A stretch of 64,000 nucleotides of DNA from Streptosporangium sp. NBC_01495 (GCF_036250735.1 NZ_CP109431.1:1-64000); one strand, 5' to 3'. Numbered from the stretch's first letter, positions 8,738-17,461 are shown. Numbers and translations are program-made. Notes: generated by a model from the sequence alone, not told the origin.

Positions 8738-9481
8738 CTACCCCCACAGGGGTGGCTTCCACAACGGGGTCGCCGTGCTCATGGCCTCGCCTCTGAGCCG
8801 CTTCACATCGAGGATGGACAGCGACGCGTACCCCGTCGCGACCACTCCGTCGCGCCGCCAGGCCTTGAGGGCCCGCGCCACCGATGCCGGGCTGGCCACG
8901 ATCCAGGCCGCCAGGTCGGGCTGGCTGAGCGGGATAGCGAGCACGGGACCTCCCGTGGGCACCTTTCGCTCACCGAAGCGATGGGCCACGGTCAGCAGCA
9001 GCTGGGCCAGGCGCGGCCGTACCGGGAGGTCGGCGCCCAGGCGCAGCTGCGTTGCCAGGTGCAGTTGCGCCCCCACAGAGCGGATGAGTGCCTCTTTGAG
9101 GCCCGGCAGCTTGTCCAGGGTCACCCCGATCTGGTCTTTGCCGATCGTGAGGACTTGCCCCGCGGTCAGGCTGACGCCGGTGATGGCGCCCAGGTGCCCC
9201 AGCCAGGGCGGGGCGACCGGATCTATCGCATGCAGGCCGCTGACCGGATCCCCCGGCCCCGCGATGTCGATGACCGTCCGGGCGCGCGAGGTGCTTGTCG
9301 CCTGAAGCCGCACCCAGCCGCCCGACATCACGATCACCAGGCTTGGGCTTTCCGCGGAAAAGACAACCTCCCCTTTGTGGACGTGTGCGCGTTTCCCGAT
9401 ACGGCCCAGTATTTGACGGTCCGATAAGGGTAGTTCGTTCCAAAAACACATTCTGTCTATCATGGGGGACATCCGGCTCAC
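8738..9481 (-). CDS. Crp/Fnr-family transcriptional regulator
   Basis: 247 residues. Residues 10-130 look like a cyclic-nucleotide-binding beta barrel (KGEVVFSAESPSLVIVMSGG, VIDIAGPGDPVSG). Then comes a dimerisation helix (LPVRPRLAQLLLTVAHRFGE) and a C-terminal winged helix (PLSQPDLAAWIVASPASVAR, LKAWRRDGVV). The phosphate-binding RxA motif typical of cAMP binders is not evident, so the ligand may differ. Its GTG start overlaps the stop of the small membrane-protein gene upstream (GTGA), so the two are translationally coupled. Confidence 0.85.
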   Translation of the reverse strand: MSRMSPMIDRMCFWNELPLSDRQILGRIGKRAHVHKGEVVFSAESPSLVIVMSGGWVRLQATSTSRARTVIDIAGPGDPVSGLHAIDPVAPPWLGHLGAITGVSLTAGQVLTIGKDQIGVTLDKLPGLKEALIRSVGAQLHLATQLRLGADLPVRPRLAQLLLTVAHRFGERKVPTGGPVLAIPLSQPDLAAWIVASPASVARALKAWRRDGVVATGYASLSILDVKRLRGEAMSTATPLWKPPLWG

Positions 9482-9669
9482 CCTTGAGTGCTGTAGAGGG
9501 CAAGCAAGATGGCAGGTATCACGCCGAGCAGCGCGGTGAGCGCCAGCAGGGCCCGGACCATCCGGGCCGGTGCGGCGTGCGCCAGTTTGACGGCGGCATA
9601 ACCCGCCATGATGACGATGGTGATCGCGACCATGACTCCAGCCACCAACGCCACGGGATCCTTCGACAT
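9478..9669 (-). CDS. Small two-helix membrane protein
   Basis: 63 residues with two membrane segments: LVAGVMVAITIVIMAGYAAV, and after a short basic loop (APARMVR) LLALTALLGVIPAILLALY. GGGAG sits upstream of the ATG at 9669. The stop overlaps the start of the Crp/Fnr gene, so they share an mRNA; the small protein could signal to or be controlled by that regulator. No family recognised. Confidence 0.7.
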   Translation of the reverse strand: MSKDPVALVAGVMVAITIVIMAGYAAVKLAHAAPARMVRALLALTALLGVIPAILLALYSTQG

Positions 9670-10183
9670 CCGATCTCCCTGCCCCTCGTTGCCTCTTCGC
9701 CGAGCGATTTCGCGCGGTCTGGTAAGAACCGCGTGGAGGAAACCATAGGGCGTGCGAGCGCTTCGGTCACCCGAAAGACATCCGTTTCAGGGGTGTCAGC
9801 TATTTACGTCGGTGAGCTGCGAAAACGAGGGATTTCAGGGGTTGAACCTTCTCACCGGAAAGGGTTTCGAAGAGGAGGGTCTGTATCCGCGTGGAAGGTT
9901 TCTCATTCCGAGGCGTATGGTTCTCACCCTCAAGATCTTTTCATGGGTTATCGTGTTGGTGAGCTGATGTCCCCGTCCCTGCCTCTTCGCCGAGCACACC
10001 CGGACGTCCAGCCCTCTGGGGTGGGGTTTCCGGGGTGGTAACCGGAAACCCCCATCCTGCTCGGCCAGGTGGTCGCGGCCGGGCATGCACGCGCCGGTCG
10101 CGCCACACGCCGACCCCGACGAGGCCCGCCGGCCCCACGGTGGCCGGCAGGCGATGACCGGGAAAGGCCAGCCCGGACCGGAC
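9670..10183. other. Intergenic region with a short repeat
   Basis: About 510 bases with no convincing gene. TGCCTCTTCGCCGAGC occurs near 9689 and again near 9978. The middle (9760-9960) is less GC-rich; a plus-strand frame there (9752-9967) is not supported by codon bias or a ribosome-binding site. Confidence 0.4.
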
Positions 10184-10579
10184 CTATAGCAGGTTCGTTT
10201 CCCTATAATGCTGCAGCTTGTCATGGAGTTCGTCCATGGAGATGACGCCCAGGCCATTCATGTCCAGATAGTCTTCGTCGGTGCGGCCCCTCAGGTCGGC
10301 TATCACACATATGTCCTCACGGCCGAGAAGGTTCCGCAGCCGACTGCCAAGCCCCAGTTTCGCCAGTGGCATCTGCGGGTCGAAGGCTTCATGGCCAGCC
10401 AGGTCCGCTATGTTCCAGCTGCACGAGCCGCCTTCATGGAACAGGGATTTGTTCTTCAACCCGGCGATGACACGATCGACCTCTTTTCGCCCCTGCGTAC
10501 CACCGTAGGTCGCGGGTTCAGCGTTTTTCATGGCGGCCTCAAGCGTTTCGATCATGAATTTCAGCGCCGCCCTCGTCAT
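10184..10579 (-). CDS. Protein with RNA polymerase alpha-CTD-like domain
   Basis: 131 residues. The C-terminal half (LGLGSRLRNLLGREDICVIA, then DYLDMNGLGVISMDELHDKL) follows the helix-hairpin-helix pattern of the RpoA C-terminal domain, which binds UP-element DNA and regulators. The N-terminal half (MTRAALKFMIETLEAAMKNA) is helical and unassigned. I chose ATG 10579 because GGGGAAGG lies about eight bases upstream. The gene is visibly less GC-rich than its neighbours, a sign of transfer. Such stand-alone alpha-CTD modules could act as decoys or adaptors for polymerase (inference). Confidence 0.6.
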   Translation of the reverse strand: MTRAALKFMIETLEAAMKNAEPATYGGTQGRKEVDRVIAGLKNKSLFHEGGSCSWNIADLAGHEAFDPQMPLAKLGLGSRLRNLLGREDICVIADLRGRTDEDYLDMNGLGVISMDELHDKLQHYRETNLL

Positions 10580-10622
10580 CGGATCGCCCTTCCCCAGCAA
10601 TATCGTCTTTCAGGTAAATACC

Positions 10623-10793
10623 ATGCCGAAGGGTGAGGCGCAGGCGGATCACGGGACTCGCGCCTTAAACCGGGTAGCGTGCCCGCGCCCCAAACTGACC
10701 ATCCAGAAGGTCGCCGACAAGCAGCTGGAGCTGTTCACCGCGGCCGCGCCCGAACCGGATGAGACTGACCCCGACCTCAAGGAGCATCACTGA
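10623..10793 (+). CDS. Small protein or 3' remnant
   Basis: 56 residues ending KLTIQKVADKQLELFTAAAP and EPDETDPDLKEHH. The TGA overlaps the ATG of the next gene, which supports translation of this frame. The first ~20 codons have weaker codon bias, so the start may be a fusion scar. No family recognised. Confidence 0.4.
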   Translation: MPKGEAQADHGTRALNRVACPRPKLTIQKVADKQLELFTAAAPEPDETDPDLKEHH

Positions 10794-11701
10794 TGACCGA
10801 TGACGATGGGCTGGGCCCGGCACGTGAGCGTACCGAGGACCTGCTGGCCGCCCTGGATCGCGGCGACATCGACGGACCCGCCGGGGTGCGCGCCATGCTC
10901 ACCTACCTGGGGCGGCGCGGGGAGATCGGCGTCATGCTGGTGACGTGGGCGCAGCTGCTGGCCGTGTGCGGCCGTACCGGAGCCGAGCCCTTCGCCGACG
11001 TCGCCGCCCCGTGGGTGGCGCACGCCCGCGCCCTGGTGGTCGCCGCCCGCGGCGCCGACGGTGAGGGGCAGGAGTGGTTGCGCCCCCTGGCCGCCCCGCT
11101 CCAGAGCGTGATGACCGAGCTGGAGGACGACCAGATCTGGGAGCTGGCCTGGCACACCCTGATCGAGGTCTACGCCGTGCTGCAGCACGTCGGTGGTGGC
11201 GCGGCCGGGCTGCGCAGGCTGCGCGCGGTGGCCCACGCCCACCGGCCGTTCGCGCCCGGCGCCCACGGCGCGGTGCTGGCCGTGGTCGTCGCCGCACTGA
11301 TGAGCGGACAGACAGCCGCCGCCCACCACGCGCTGACCGGCGTGCTGGCCGATCCGGTCGACGGCCCGCGCGCCACGGCCGAGGCGGTCGGCGCCTGGGT
11401 GGCGCTGGCCGCCGAGACCATGATCTCCCCCGGCTCCACCCTGCTGCTGCTGGATGAGGGCGTGCCCCAGGCCGTGCTCGACACCCGGATGCTCGCCGGG
11501 GCCGAGCTCGGCGCCGAGAGCGACGAGATCGGCCGCGGCGCGGCCCTGATGGCGATCGCGTCACGGGCGATCACCGCCCTGCGGGCCGGTGACGCGGACC
11601 CGCTGCGCGAGCTCACCGAGGTGTCCGAGGCCGATCGGATGGTGCTGGCCTGGCACCTGGCCGGCACCGTGGCCACACTGCTGAGCCGGGCGAAGCAGTA
11701 G
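10793..11701 (+). CDS. Uncharacterised helical actinobacterial protein
   Basis: 302 residues, Ala/Leu-rich and predicted helical, starting MTDDDGLGPARERTEDLLAA. Strong codon bias and the ATGA overlap with the upstream frame support it. Segments such as GVMLVTWAQLLAVCGRTG and EADRMVLAWHLAGTVATLL are hydrophobic but not membrane-like. Similar proteins occur in actinobacterial integrative elements; no function can be assigned. Confidence 0.65.
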   Translation: MTDDDGLGPARERTEDLLAALDRGDIDGPAGVRAMLTYLGRRGEIGVMLVTWAQLLAVCGRTGAEPFADVAAPWVAHARALVVAARGADGEGQEWLRPLAAPLQSVMTELEDDQIWELAWHTLIEVYAVLQHVGGGAAGLRRLRAVAHAHRPFAPGAHGAVLAVVVAALMSGQTAAAHHALTGVLADPVDGPRATAEAVGAWVALAAETMISPGSTLLLLDEGVPQAVLDTRMLAGAELGAESDEIGRGAALMAIASRAITALRAGDADPLRELTEVSEADRMVLAWHLAGTVATLLSRAKQ

Positions 11702-11850
11702 CCCGCTCACCTCAGCCGGTACGGCCGGTGTGGCGGTGCACCTCGGCGACCATCTCGCCCAGGACGTGCTGGGGCACGACCCGCAGAATGCTCGCGCCGG
11801 GTGGTGTGTGGCGGCTGATGACCGGTGCTCGGTCCGGGCGGTCCGACTGG

Positions 11851-12351
11851 TCAGCTCGCCGGGTAGCCGTCCTCCAGGTAGGCCACCGTGCCGTCGGCCG
11901 AGGCTCGCAGGGCGGCGGCGACCCGCCGGCCCAGCCGCGCCGGCACCCACCGCGGCACCTGGTCCGGGGCGACGAACGCCCAGTCGGCCAGCTCGTCGGC
12001 CGGTAGCCGGATCGCGGAGATCTGCACGGGGTTGAGCACTCCGCCGTCGTACAGGAGGATCAGCCCGTCCGGCCAGCCGGGCCGGGCCGGGATCCAGTCG
12101 ACCGTCAGCACGCGGCCCACCGGCCGATCCAGGCCGAGTTCCTCGGCCACCTCCCGCCGGCACGCCGCCCGGGGAGACTCGTCGGCGTCGACGGCCCCGC
12201 CGGGCACCTCCCACTGCGGTTTGTAGACCGGATCGACCAGCAACACCGCCCCCGCCGCATCCCGGATCAACGCCCCCGCGGCCATCCACTTTCGCGCCAG
12301 CGACGCCGCGTACGGATCCAGCGGTACCGCGGTCGGCTCCTGCATCGTCAC
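11851..12351 (-). CDS. Nudix hydrolase
   Basis: 166 residues. The Nudix box is complete: GGAVDADESPRAACRREVAE followed by ELGL, giving GX5EX7REXXEEXGX with the metal-binding glutamates. Preceding residues (LLVDPVYKPQWEVPG) and the following VDWIPARPGWPDGLILLYDG fit ADP-sugar or dGTP-type members. The start is ATG at 12351. It hydrolyses a nucleoside diphosphate linked to another group; the substrate is unknown. It stands alone. Confidence 0.85.
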   Translation of the reverse strand: MTMQEPTAVPLDPYAASLARKWMAAGALIRDAAGAVLLVDPVYKPQWEVPGGAVDADESPRAACRREVAEELGLDRPVGRVLTVDWIPARPGWPDGLILLYDGGVLNPVQISAIRLPADELADWAFVAPDQVPRWVPARLGRRVAAALRASADGTVAYLEDGYPAS

Positions 12352-12573
12352 AGATGTGACCGTAGCCCGCCGCCCCGCCCATAGCCAGGATCAGGAAAAC
12401 GCGGGGACCGAGCCCATCTGGACTGTCGCCCCCCGGATGAGGCGAGGGTCTCGGCCTCGAGCCCCAGAACCAACCGCTAGCGGTGAGAATGATCATGGCG
12501 TGGGAAGCAGCTCCGGTCTCGATGTGGTGAAGGTACAGCGGGCGGCTGGCGCGGGTCTGGGACGATCTGAGAC

Positions 12574-13248
12574 ATGGCGCGTGGTGACGGTGGCGGCAAG
12601 GACGGCAGGGGCGAGCCCGCGTGGCGGCCGGTGAGCGACGTGGACATGATGACCGCGATCGTGCTGGAGCAACTGGGTGCCAACCGCGAGCAGGTGCGGA
12701 CCCTGGAGCCGGCACGGCGCTCCCCGCATCTGCTGGACGACCACACCGTTGAGCGGATCAAGCAGACGTTCGGCGTGCAGCGCGATGACATGTGGCTGTG
12801 GGTCGAGACCGGCGAGCGCTGGCAGGCCCAGGACCTGACTGCGGCCGAGGCTGCGAAGGTCGACCAGTACGTGGCGGCGGTGGAGGCGTTCGCGGCGAGC
12901 AACACGGTCATCCTGGCACTGGCCGATGAGCTGGCCGCGGGCACGATCGAGGCGACGCTGGCCACGTCGGACCTGGAGCTGGGCGTCGAGACATTGGCGG
13001 GGACGCTGGCCCGGCAGGCGAACCCGTTCCCGGACGCGTCGCCGGTACAGGTCCGCCACCCCCTCACCGCCGACAACACCGATGAGACGTCGTGGCCGTG
13101 GCTGCCGGGCCTGGTGGTGGGCATGGTCGCCCCGGGCCAGTGGGACATCGTGGTGATCGATGACCGCTTGGTGGAAGGACTGGACGCCGACGGGGTGCCG
13201 GTCTACCCGGTCTGCCGCCGCGCGGCCGAGGCGATCCGCCTGCGATAG
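12574..13248 (+). CDS. Uncharacterised actinobacterial protein
   Basis: 224 residues starting MARGDGGGKDGRGEPAWRPV. Contains VERIKQTFGVQRDDMWLWVE and GLVVGMVAPGQWDIVVIDDR. The alternation of helices with a C-terminal beta-like part suggests a soluble two-part protein. Codon use is typical of the host. It begins a same-strand run of element-type genes reaching 16747. No family recognised. Confidence 0.6.
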   Translation: MARGDGGGKDGRGEPAWRPVSDVDMMTAIVLEQLGANREQVRTLEPARRSPHLLDDHTVERIKQTFGVQRDDMWLWVETGERWQAQDLTAAEAAKVDQYVAAVEAFAASNTVILALADELAAGTIEATLATSDLELGVETLAGTLARQANPFPDASPVQVRHPLTADNTDETSWPWLPGLVVGMVAPGQWDIVVIDDRLVEGLDADGVPVYPVCRRAAEAIRLR

Positions 13249-13463
13249 TTCCCCCGTTCAGCCGTTTCCTCCGTGAGCCGAGGGCCGCCCGGCGCGGTGA
13301 GCGGCTGGCCGCACTGGAGACAGAACGGGGCGTTAACGGATGTCCTACCCGCCCCAAACGAGCAGAGTTTTCCCTGGTAGACCCCGCACTCCCGGCGCCA
13401 CGACCACACGTGGCTTTCTGTAACCATCGGAACCACCGGGACATGCCCGACGAGGAGACCCCC

Positions 13464-14216
13464 GTGAGCGACCACGCCCGCGCGATCCACGAGCTGACCG
13501 AAGCACTCCGCGAGCTGTTGCGCACCGGCTCGGCCGACTCCCGCCCGCCGGGAGGAGATCCCCCGGAGCTGACTCTGGTGATCAACGATCGTGGGACAGG
13601 ACGTCAGCTGCGTGCGATGGCGCTGCACCCCAGCCAGCTGAGGGTGCTGCGGGATCTGGCGCAGGCCGAGACCGCGACCCGCCGCTGCGCGGCGGGCCAG
13701 GGACCCGACCGGTGTGCGCACTGCGAGGGCACCGGCCGCGCCAGCCGACAGGTCCACCTCATGGTCGACGTCACCTACGCCGACGCCACCGAGCGCGAGG
13801 ACGCCGAGCGGCTCGCCAAGGCCCGTCACCAGATGGCCACCGAAGACGTGCACTCCACCGCGTTGTCCTGGCAGGAGCTGACCGCAGAGGAACGCAGTGA
13901 AGCCATGTCGGTCGCCGTGCGGTTTCTGCGGGCCGGGCGCCGAGCCGGCCTGTACGCCTTCCCCACGACCCCGCCCGTCACCGCCGCGGTGACCGACCCC
14001 AGTGGGCGCCCCATCCCCCGCGAGGACTACGAGAACTTCCTGCGCCAGTGGATGGGCCGACAGGAGAACACCGACCGGCTCCCGCTTCTCGACGGGGGCG
14101 AGGCGTTCGTGGTGGCCGCCCTGCTGGACGAGCTCGCGGGCACCTACCCGGGCGAGCCCCTTGGCCAGCTGGCCCGGGAGATGGCCGGGCGGCTGAATGA
14201 CCGGCGGGGAATCTGA
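13464..14216 (+). CDS. Uncharacterised protein with CxxCxG zinc motif
   Basis: 250 residues. GAGGAG lies five bases before GTG 13464, so I start there rather than at 13410. Residues ~75-90 hold CAAGQGPDRCAHCEGTG, a DnaJ-like half zinc finger. Next comes a helical module (ERLAKARHQMATEDVH...LSWQELTAEERSEAM...FLRAGRRAGL) that recurs in the protein encoded at 14735. The C-terminus carries LLDGGEAFVVAALLDELAG. TGATG overlap links it to the next gene. Function unknown; the context is an integrative element or plasmid. Confidence 0.6.
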   Translation: MSDHARAIHELTEALRELLRTGSADSRPPGGDPPELTLVINDRGTGRQLRAMALHPSQLRVLRDLAQAETATRRCAAGQGPDRCAHCEGTGRASRQVHLMVDVTYADATEREDAERLAKARHQMATEDVHSTALSWQELTAEERSEAMSVAVRFLRAGRRAGLYAFPTTPPVTAAVTDPSGRPIPREDYENFLRQWMGRQENTDRLPLLDGGEAFVVAALLDELAGTYPGEPLGQLAREMAGRLNDRRGI

Positions 14217-14485
14217 TGGCGGGCCCGCCCGCGTCGCTGCGGGAGCTGGCCCACCGCGCGCAGATGCTCGCCGCGGGCGTCGAAGCCGCCCACCAGTCGC
14301 TGCGTGGCCAGGGCGGCGAGGCGGTCCGGCGCCGATCGTTTCGCCTGCTGGAGGTCCCAGGGGCGCTGCAGCGCCTCGTCGAGGACCTGCTGGCCACGGC
14401 ATCGGACCTGGCGCGGATCGCCGCCCGCCCCGCCGGGGCCTGCGGCGTCGTGTGGGGGTGTGCCCCGAGCACGGCAACACGCTGA
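14216..14485 (+). CDS. Small helical protein
   Basis: 89 residues (MAGPPASLRELAHRAQMLAA, LEVPGALQRLVEDLLATASD). The ATG overlaps the preceding stop as TGATG, which supports it. The last ~10 codons overlap the next gene. No family recognised. Confidence 0.5.
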   Translation: MAGPPASLRELAHRAQMLAAGVEAAHQSLRGQGGEAVRRRSFRLLEVPGALQRLVEDLLATASDLARIAARPAGACGVVWGCAPSTATR

Positions 14486-14724
14486 TCTCCAGCGCAGGAC
14501 GGACCGGGTGCCGCGTCTGCCCGCGCACCTGGGAGCACGACCGGCAGAGCCTGCCGTGCCCCGAGCCCGTCCGCTGGGTCCTGGTCGACCAGGACGGCGT
14601 CGGGCAGCGGGTCTGTGACGGCCACGCCGTCGCCGCCGGAGTGAAGGTCTCCGTCGGCGTCGTCCACAAGACCCTCGCAGCCGCTGCCGAGGGCAACCCC
14701 ACTGACCAGTCCCCGACTCCCTGA
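14458..14724 (+). CDS. Small Cys/His-rich protein, likely zinc-binding
   Basis: 88 residues from GTG 14458. The spaced pairs CPEH, CRVC, CPEP and CDGH suggest two zinc sites, as in small plasmid-borne proteins. The start lies inside the previous frame and lacks a clear ribosome-binding site, so it may begin elsewhere. Ten bases separate it from the next gene, which has a GAGGAG site. Confidence 0.5.
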   Translation: MCPEHGNTLISSAGRTGCRVCPRTWEHDRQSLPCPEPVRWVLVDQDGVGQRVCDGHAVAAGVKVSVGVVHKTLAAAAEGNPTDQSPTP

Positions 14725-14734
14725 GGAGAACGCC

Positions 14735-15502
14735 ATGCCGTCGCCCAAGATCCCCCTCGATGACCCGCGCGTGTGGACCCTGGCCAAGGCCCGTCAGCAG
14801 CTCGCCCACGATTGCACCTACCTTGATACGTGGGAGGAGCTGACCGACGAGGATCGGAAGGACGCGCTGCCCGCGGCCCGCAACTACCTGGAGTCGGCGA
14901 TCAACGCCGGGCTCGTCCCCGCCGCAGGCCCGGCCGGCCCCGTCGTGCGGCACACCTTGACCCTCGACCTGGACGACGAGCACACCCACTTCGTGCTATC
15001 GGAGGCCCTGCGCGAGTTCGCCGCCCGCCAGCGCGTGGAGGCCGACGGCGAGGCCGCCCGGATGGCGGACTCCGGCGACGACGACTGCGCCCAGGTGGAG
15101 CACCGCCGTGCGTGGGTGGCCGCGGCCGACGCGCTGCTCGACCGCATCGGCGCCACTCCGGACACGCGCGGAGCGTCGGCCGCCTTCACCGAGTTCACGC
15201 GGATCGCCGACCGCAACCGCGAGGCGCGCGCTGCGGCCCAGCCCCGGATGGACGCCTTGGTCGCCCGGCACAAAGAGCTGGTCGACGCCTGCGACGCCAC
15301 CCTTGAGGAGTTCCGCGTCGCCCGGGAGGCCGGGGACGCTGACCGGATCGCGGCCGCCGAGATCGCCCAGGCCGAGGCCTACCGGCTGCTCAGCACCGAG
15401 GGCCTCGCCGCCATGCGCGAGCACGCCGCTCTGGCTGCGGAGCACTTCCGGCGCGGCGACGAACTCAGCGAGGCATCCCGTGGCCTGTTCCGTCCCACCT
15501 GA
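14735..15502 (+). CDS. Uncharacterised helical protein sharing a domain with 13464
   Basis: 255 residues with a GAGGAG site before the ATG. Residues 15-55 (TLAKARQQLAHDCTYLDTWE, ELTDEDRKDALPAARNYLES, then AGL) match the middle module of the protein at 13464 in order and spacing. The C-terminal half is a long, charged, coiled-coil-like helix region (RIADRNREARAAAQPRMDAL; AEIAQAEAYRLLSTEGLAAM). Likely a structural or accessory protein of the mobile element. Confidence 0.6.
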   Translation: MPSPKIPLDDPRVWTLAKARQQLAHDCTYLDTWEELTDEDRKDALPAARNYLESAINAGLVPAAGPAGPVVRHTLTLDLDDEHTHFVLSEALREFAARQRVEADGEAARMADSGDDDCAQVEHRRAWVAAADALLDRIGATPDTRGASAAFTEFTRIADRNREARAAAQPRMDALVARHKELVDACDATLEEFRVAREAGDADRIAAAEIAQAEAYRLLSTEGLAAMREHAALAAEHFRRGDELSEASRGLFRPT

Positions 15503-15624
15503 TCGGAGCGGCCGGGGGGACCGTAGGTTCTGGGAAGTTGCCTTCCCGCTACCTGGGTGATCCGCGAGGGGGTGGCGGTCGGGACCCCGAAGTAGTCGCT
15601 GACCTGCGGAAACGCCCGCTTGGG

Positions 15625-15646
15625 CACGATAAGGGAAGTTATCGTG
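15625..15646. repeat. Inverted repeat
   Basis: CACGATAA and TTATCGTG form perfect 8-bp arms around GGGAAG. It lies between two plus-strand genes and could be an operator or part of a promoter. Confidence 0.5.
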
Positions 15647-15690
15647 TGCTATAGCTCTCTGCCCTGAGGATAACGTCTCGCTTCGGCCGA

Positions 15691-15757
15691 CCCAGCCTCC
15701 GCCGGTCTTTTCCGTCACCGGAGCTTGCGGTGACGGAAAAGACCGGCGGAGGCTGGG
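15691..15757. repeat. Perfect 30-bp inverted repeat
   Basis: Positions 15691-15720 and 15728-15757 are exact reverse complements with a 7-nt spacer (GAGCTTG). Such a long perfect hairpin 68 bases before a start codon is more than a terminator needs. No T tract follows. Confidence 0.85.
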
Positions 15758-15825
15758 GTCATTTCTCCCGGCCCTCTATCGGTCCACATCTTGACCGGTC
15801 CATATTTTGATCGTATATTCACCTC

Positions 15826-16278
15826 GTGGACTTCAGCGCACTGAACCTCCCCGGCACCTACCTGGCCGACTGGGACCGCGATCTCGCCCGTATCCCCCGC
15901 GACGCGCGCGAAGCGACTCGCCGCTGGGCCAGCAGCCAGCACGTCGCCGCCATCAACGCCGGGAAGACCGCCAAGGAGGGCACCGCGTCCGCGCACCGCC
16001 TGACCATCCGCGCCCGCGTGTTCGGCGACCTGGGAGCGGGAATCGATCTCACCGCCGCCGAACTCCGCACCCAGGCCACCGAGCTGACCGCCGAGGCCGA
16101 CGCCGCCCTGACCGCCGCCGGAGGCGAGCTCACCTCTCGCTCCCACGTGCCCCGCTGCAAGGCCGAGGTCCTGCATGAGATCGCCGACAAGCTCGACGAG
16201 TGCACCGCCGCCCTGACGGACGAGACGGTCGCCGAGTGGCGCAAGACCGCCGCCTGGTATCACGGACAGGAGTCCTGA
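15826..16278 (+). CDS. Uncharacterised helical protein
   Basis: 150 residues from GTG 15826 (MDFSALNLPGTYLADWDRDL). Charged and Ala-rich helices follow (DLTAAELRTQATELTAEADA; HEIADKLDECTAALTDETVA). It ends two bases before the next gene, which makes them an operon. No family recognised. Confidence 0.6.
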   Translation: MDFSALNLPGTYLADWDRDLARIPRDAREATRRWASSQHVAAINAGKTAKEGTASAHRLTIRARVFGDLGAGIDLTAAELRTQATELTAEADAALTAAGGELTSRSHVPRCKAEVLHEIADKLDECTAALTDETVAEWRKTAAWYHGQES

Positions 16279-16279
16279 C

Positions 16280-16747
16280 ATGCCCAAAGTTGACCTGACC
16301 GCCGAGCAGATCGCGCACGCCGAGGGCGTCACCACCGCGCTGCGCGAGGCGGACGCGGCGATCCTGGCCGCGATCCGGGCCGCCGCCGATGTCGGGGTGC
16401 CCGCGAACGAGATCGCCCGCCGCGCCGCCGCGGCCGAGGTGCCGGGCTACAGCCGGCCCGTCATCTTGCGGCTGCTCGGCGCCAAGGAGACCTACGCCCT
16501 CGTCGAGGCCGCGCTCAAGGACGGCGATTGGGAGGAGGGGGATGTACGCGTGTGGCTGGACCGGCTGCGCCGAGTACGGGTGACGCTTCCCGGCAACGCC
16601 TATAGCAGCCGCGCTGACCGGATGAACGGAGCCGGGGCGCTGGCGCACACGCTGCGCGAGGCCGGGCTGCTCCTGGTGTGCGACGAGCCGGGCGACGTCA
16701 ACGTGCTGCTGGCCGACGGGCAAGCGTGTTACGTCGTCTCGGTCTGA
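16280..16747 (+). CDS. Uncharacterised protein, possible HTH
   Basis: 155 residues. The segment AAADVGVPANEIARRAAAAE followed by VPGYSRPVILRLLG looks like a helix-turn-helix of the resolvase or MerR-like kind. The C-terminal half (AGALAHTLREAGLLLVCDEP) is mixed alpha/beta. It is cotranscribed with the gene two bases upstream and a hairpin follows it. Confidence 0.5.
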   Translation: MPKVDLTAEQIAHAEGVTTALREADAAILAAIRAAADVGVPANEIARRAAAAEVPGYSRPVILRLLGAKETYALVEAALKDGDWEEGDVRVWLDRLRRVRVTLPGNAYSSRADRMNGAGALAHTLREAGLLLVCDEPGDVNVLLADGQACYVVSV

Positions 16748-17062
16748 GCAAGGCCGCACGGCAGCCGTACAACACGAGGGCCCACCCCGCGTCCGGAGTG
16801 GGCCGGGGCCGTGGGATCTGGGAAACCGCATATCCGCACCGGCCAGGCCGGATGCAGTCTTCCCTTCTCGCCCCCGGCCTGGGGGTGTGGCCGACGCTTG
16901 CCGCCGGTCAAGTCCGCTCCCTCGCTGACGCTCGGTTGGCGGACTGGACAGCCGGCCGCGCGTCGGCCGGATAGGCCGCGGGGAGCGAGGCCGGGGAACG
17001 GAGGGATTTTCCGTCAGACCTCACGCGATGATGGAAAGTCCCTCGGGCGGTCGGGGCGGCGA
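16748..17062. other. Non-coding region with terminator-like hairpin
   Basis: GGCCCAC (16779-16785) and GTGGGCC (16798-16804) form a stem just past the gene end, a likely terminator. The rest of the 315 bases shows short GC-rich inverted repeats and no convincing gene. Confidence 0.45.
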
Positions 17063-17329
17063 TCAGTCCTGGTCGAACAGGGCCGACAGTCCGGAGAGCA
17101 TCTGCAGCAGGATGTCGACGTTGCTGATCGCGGTGACTAGGCATTCGCGGGCCGCCTCGATCTCGGCGAGGTGTTCATACCCGGGCCATGGACGGGGGTT
17201 GATGTGCGTCCAGAACAGCGGGGATAGGCCGCGCCGGTCCTCATTGGGGTGCCGTGTTGGGTCGGACCGGCCTGGCAGCCCGTACGGCGCGCTGCCAGGC
17301 CAGGCAAGGTCTGTGAACCTCAGCCGCAC
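17063..17329 (-). CDS. Small protein of unknown function
   Basis: 88 residues from GTG 17329. The C-terminal part (HLAEIEAARECLVTAISNVD then ILLQMLSGLSALFDQD) is a regular amphipathic helix. The middle (LFWTHINPRPWPGYE) is aromatic-rich. No ribosome-binding site is evident, so the exact start is unsure. No family recognised. Confidence 0.45.
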   Translation of the reverse strand: MRLRFTDLAWPGSAPYGLPGRSDPTRHPNEDRRGLSPLFWTHINPRPWPGYEHLAEIEAARECLVTAISNVDILLQMLSGLSALFDQD

Positions 17330-17461
17330 CAGCTAAATTACAGTGCGTGACTATGAGATATCAGAGCGGGTTGTCCGGCTTCCTGCAAGCCGAGGGACAG
17401 TCGTTCGCCTCCCATGTGGATAAAACCATCACAACCCTCCTGCAGCGGGTGACCGACCAGG

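Noticed and set aside
11702..11850. Possible small minus-strand frame reading ILRVVPQHVLGEMVAEVHRH
   Set aside because: Coding-like for ~45 codons but without a start codon or family; too short to call.
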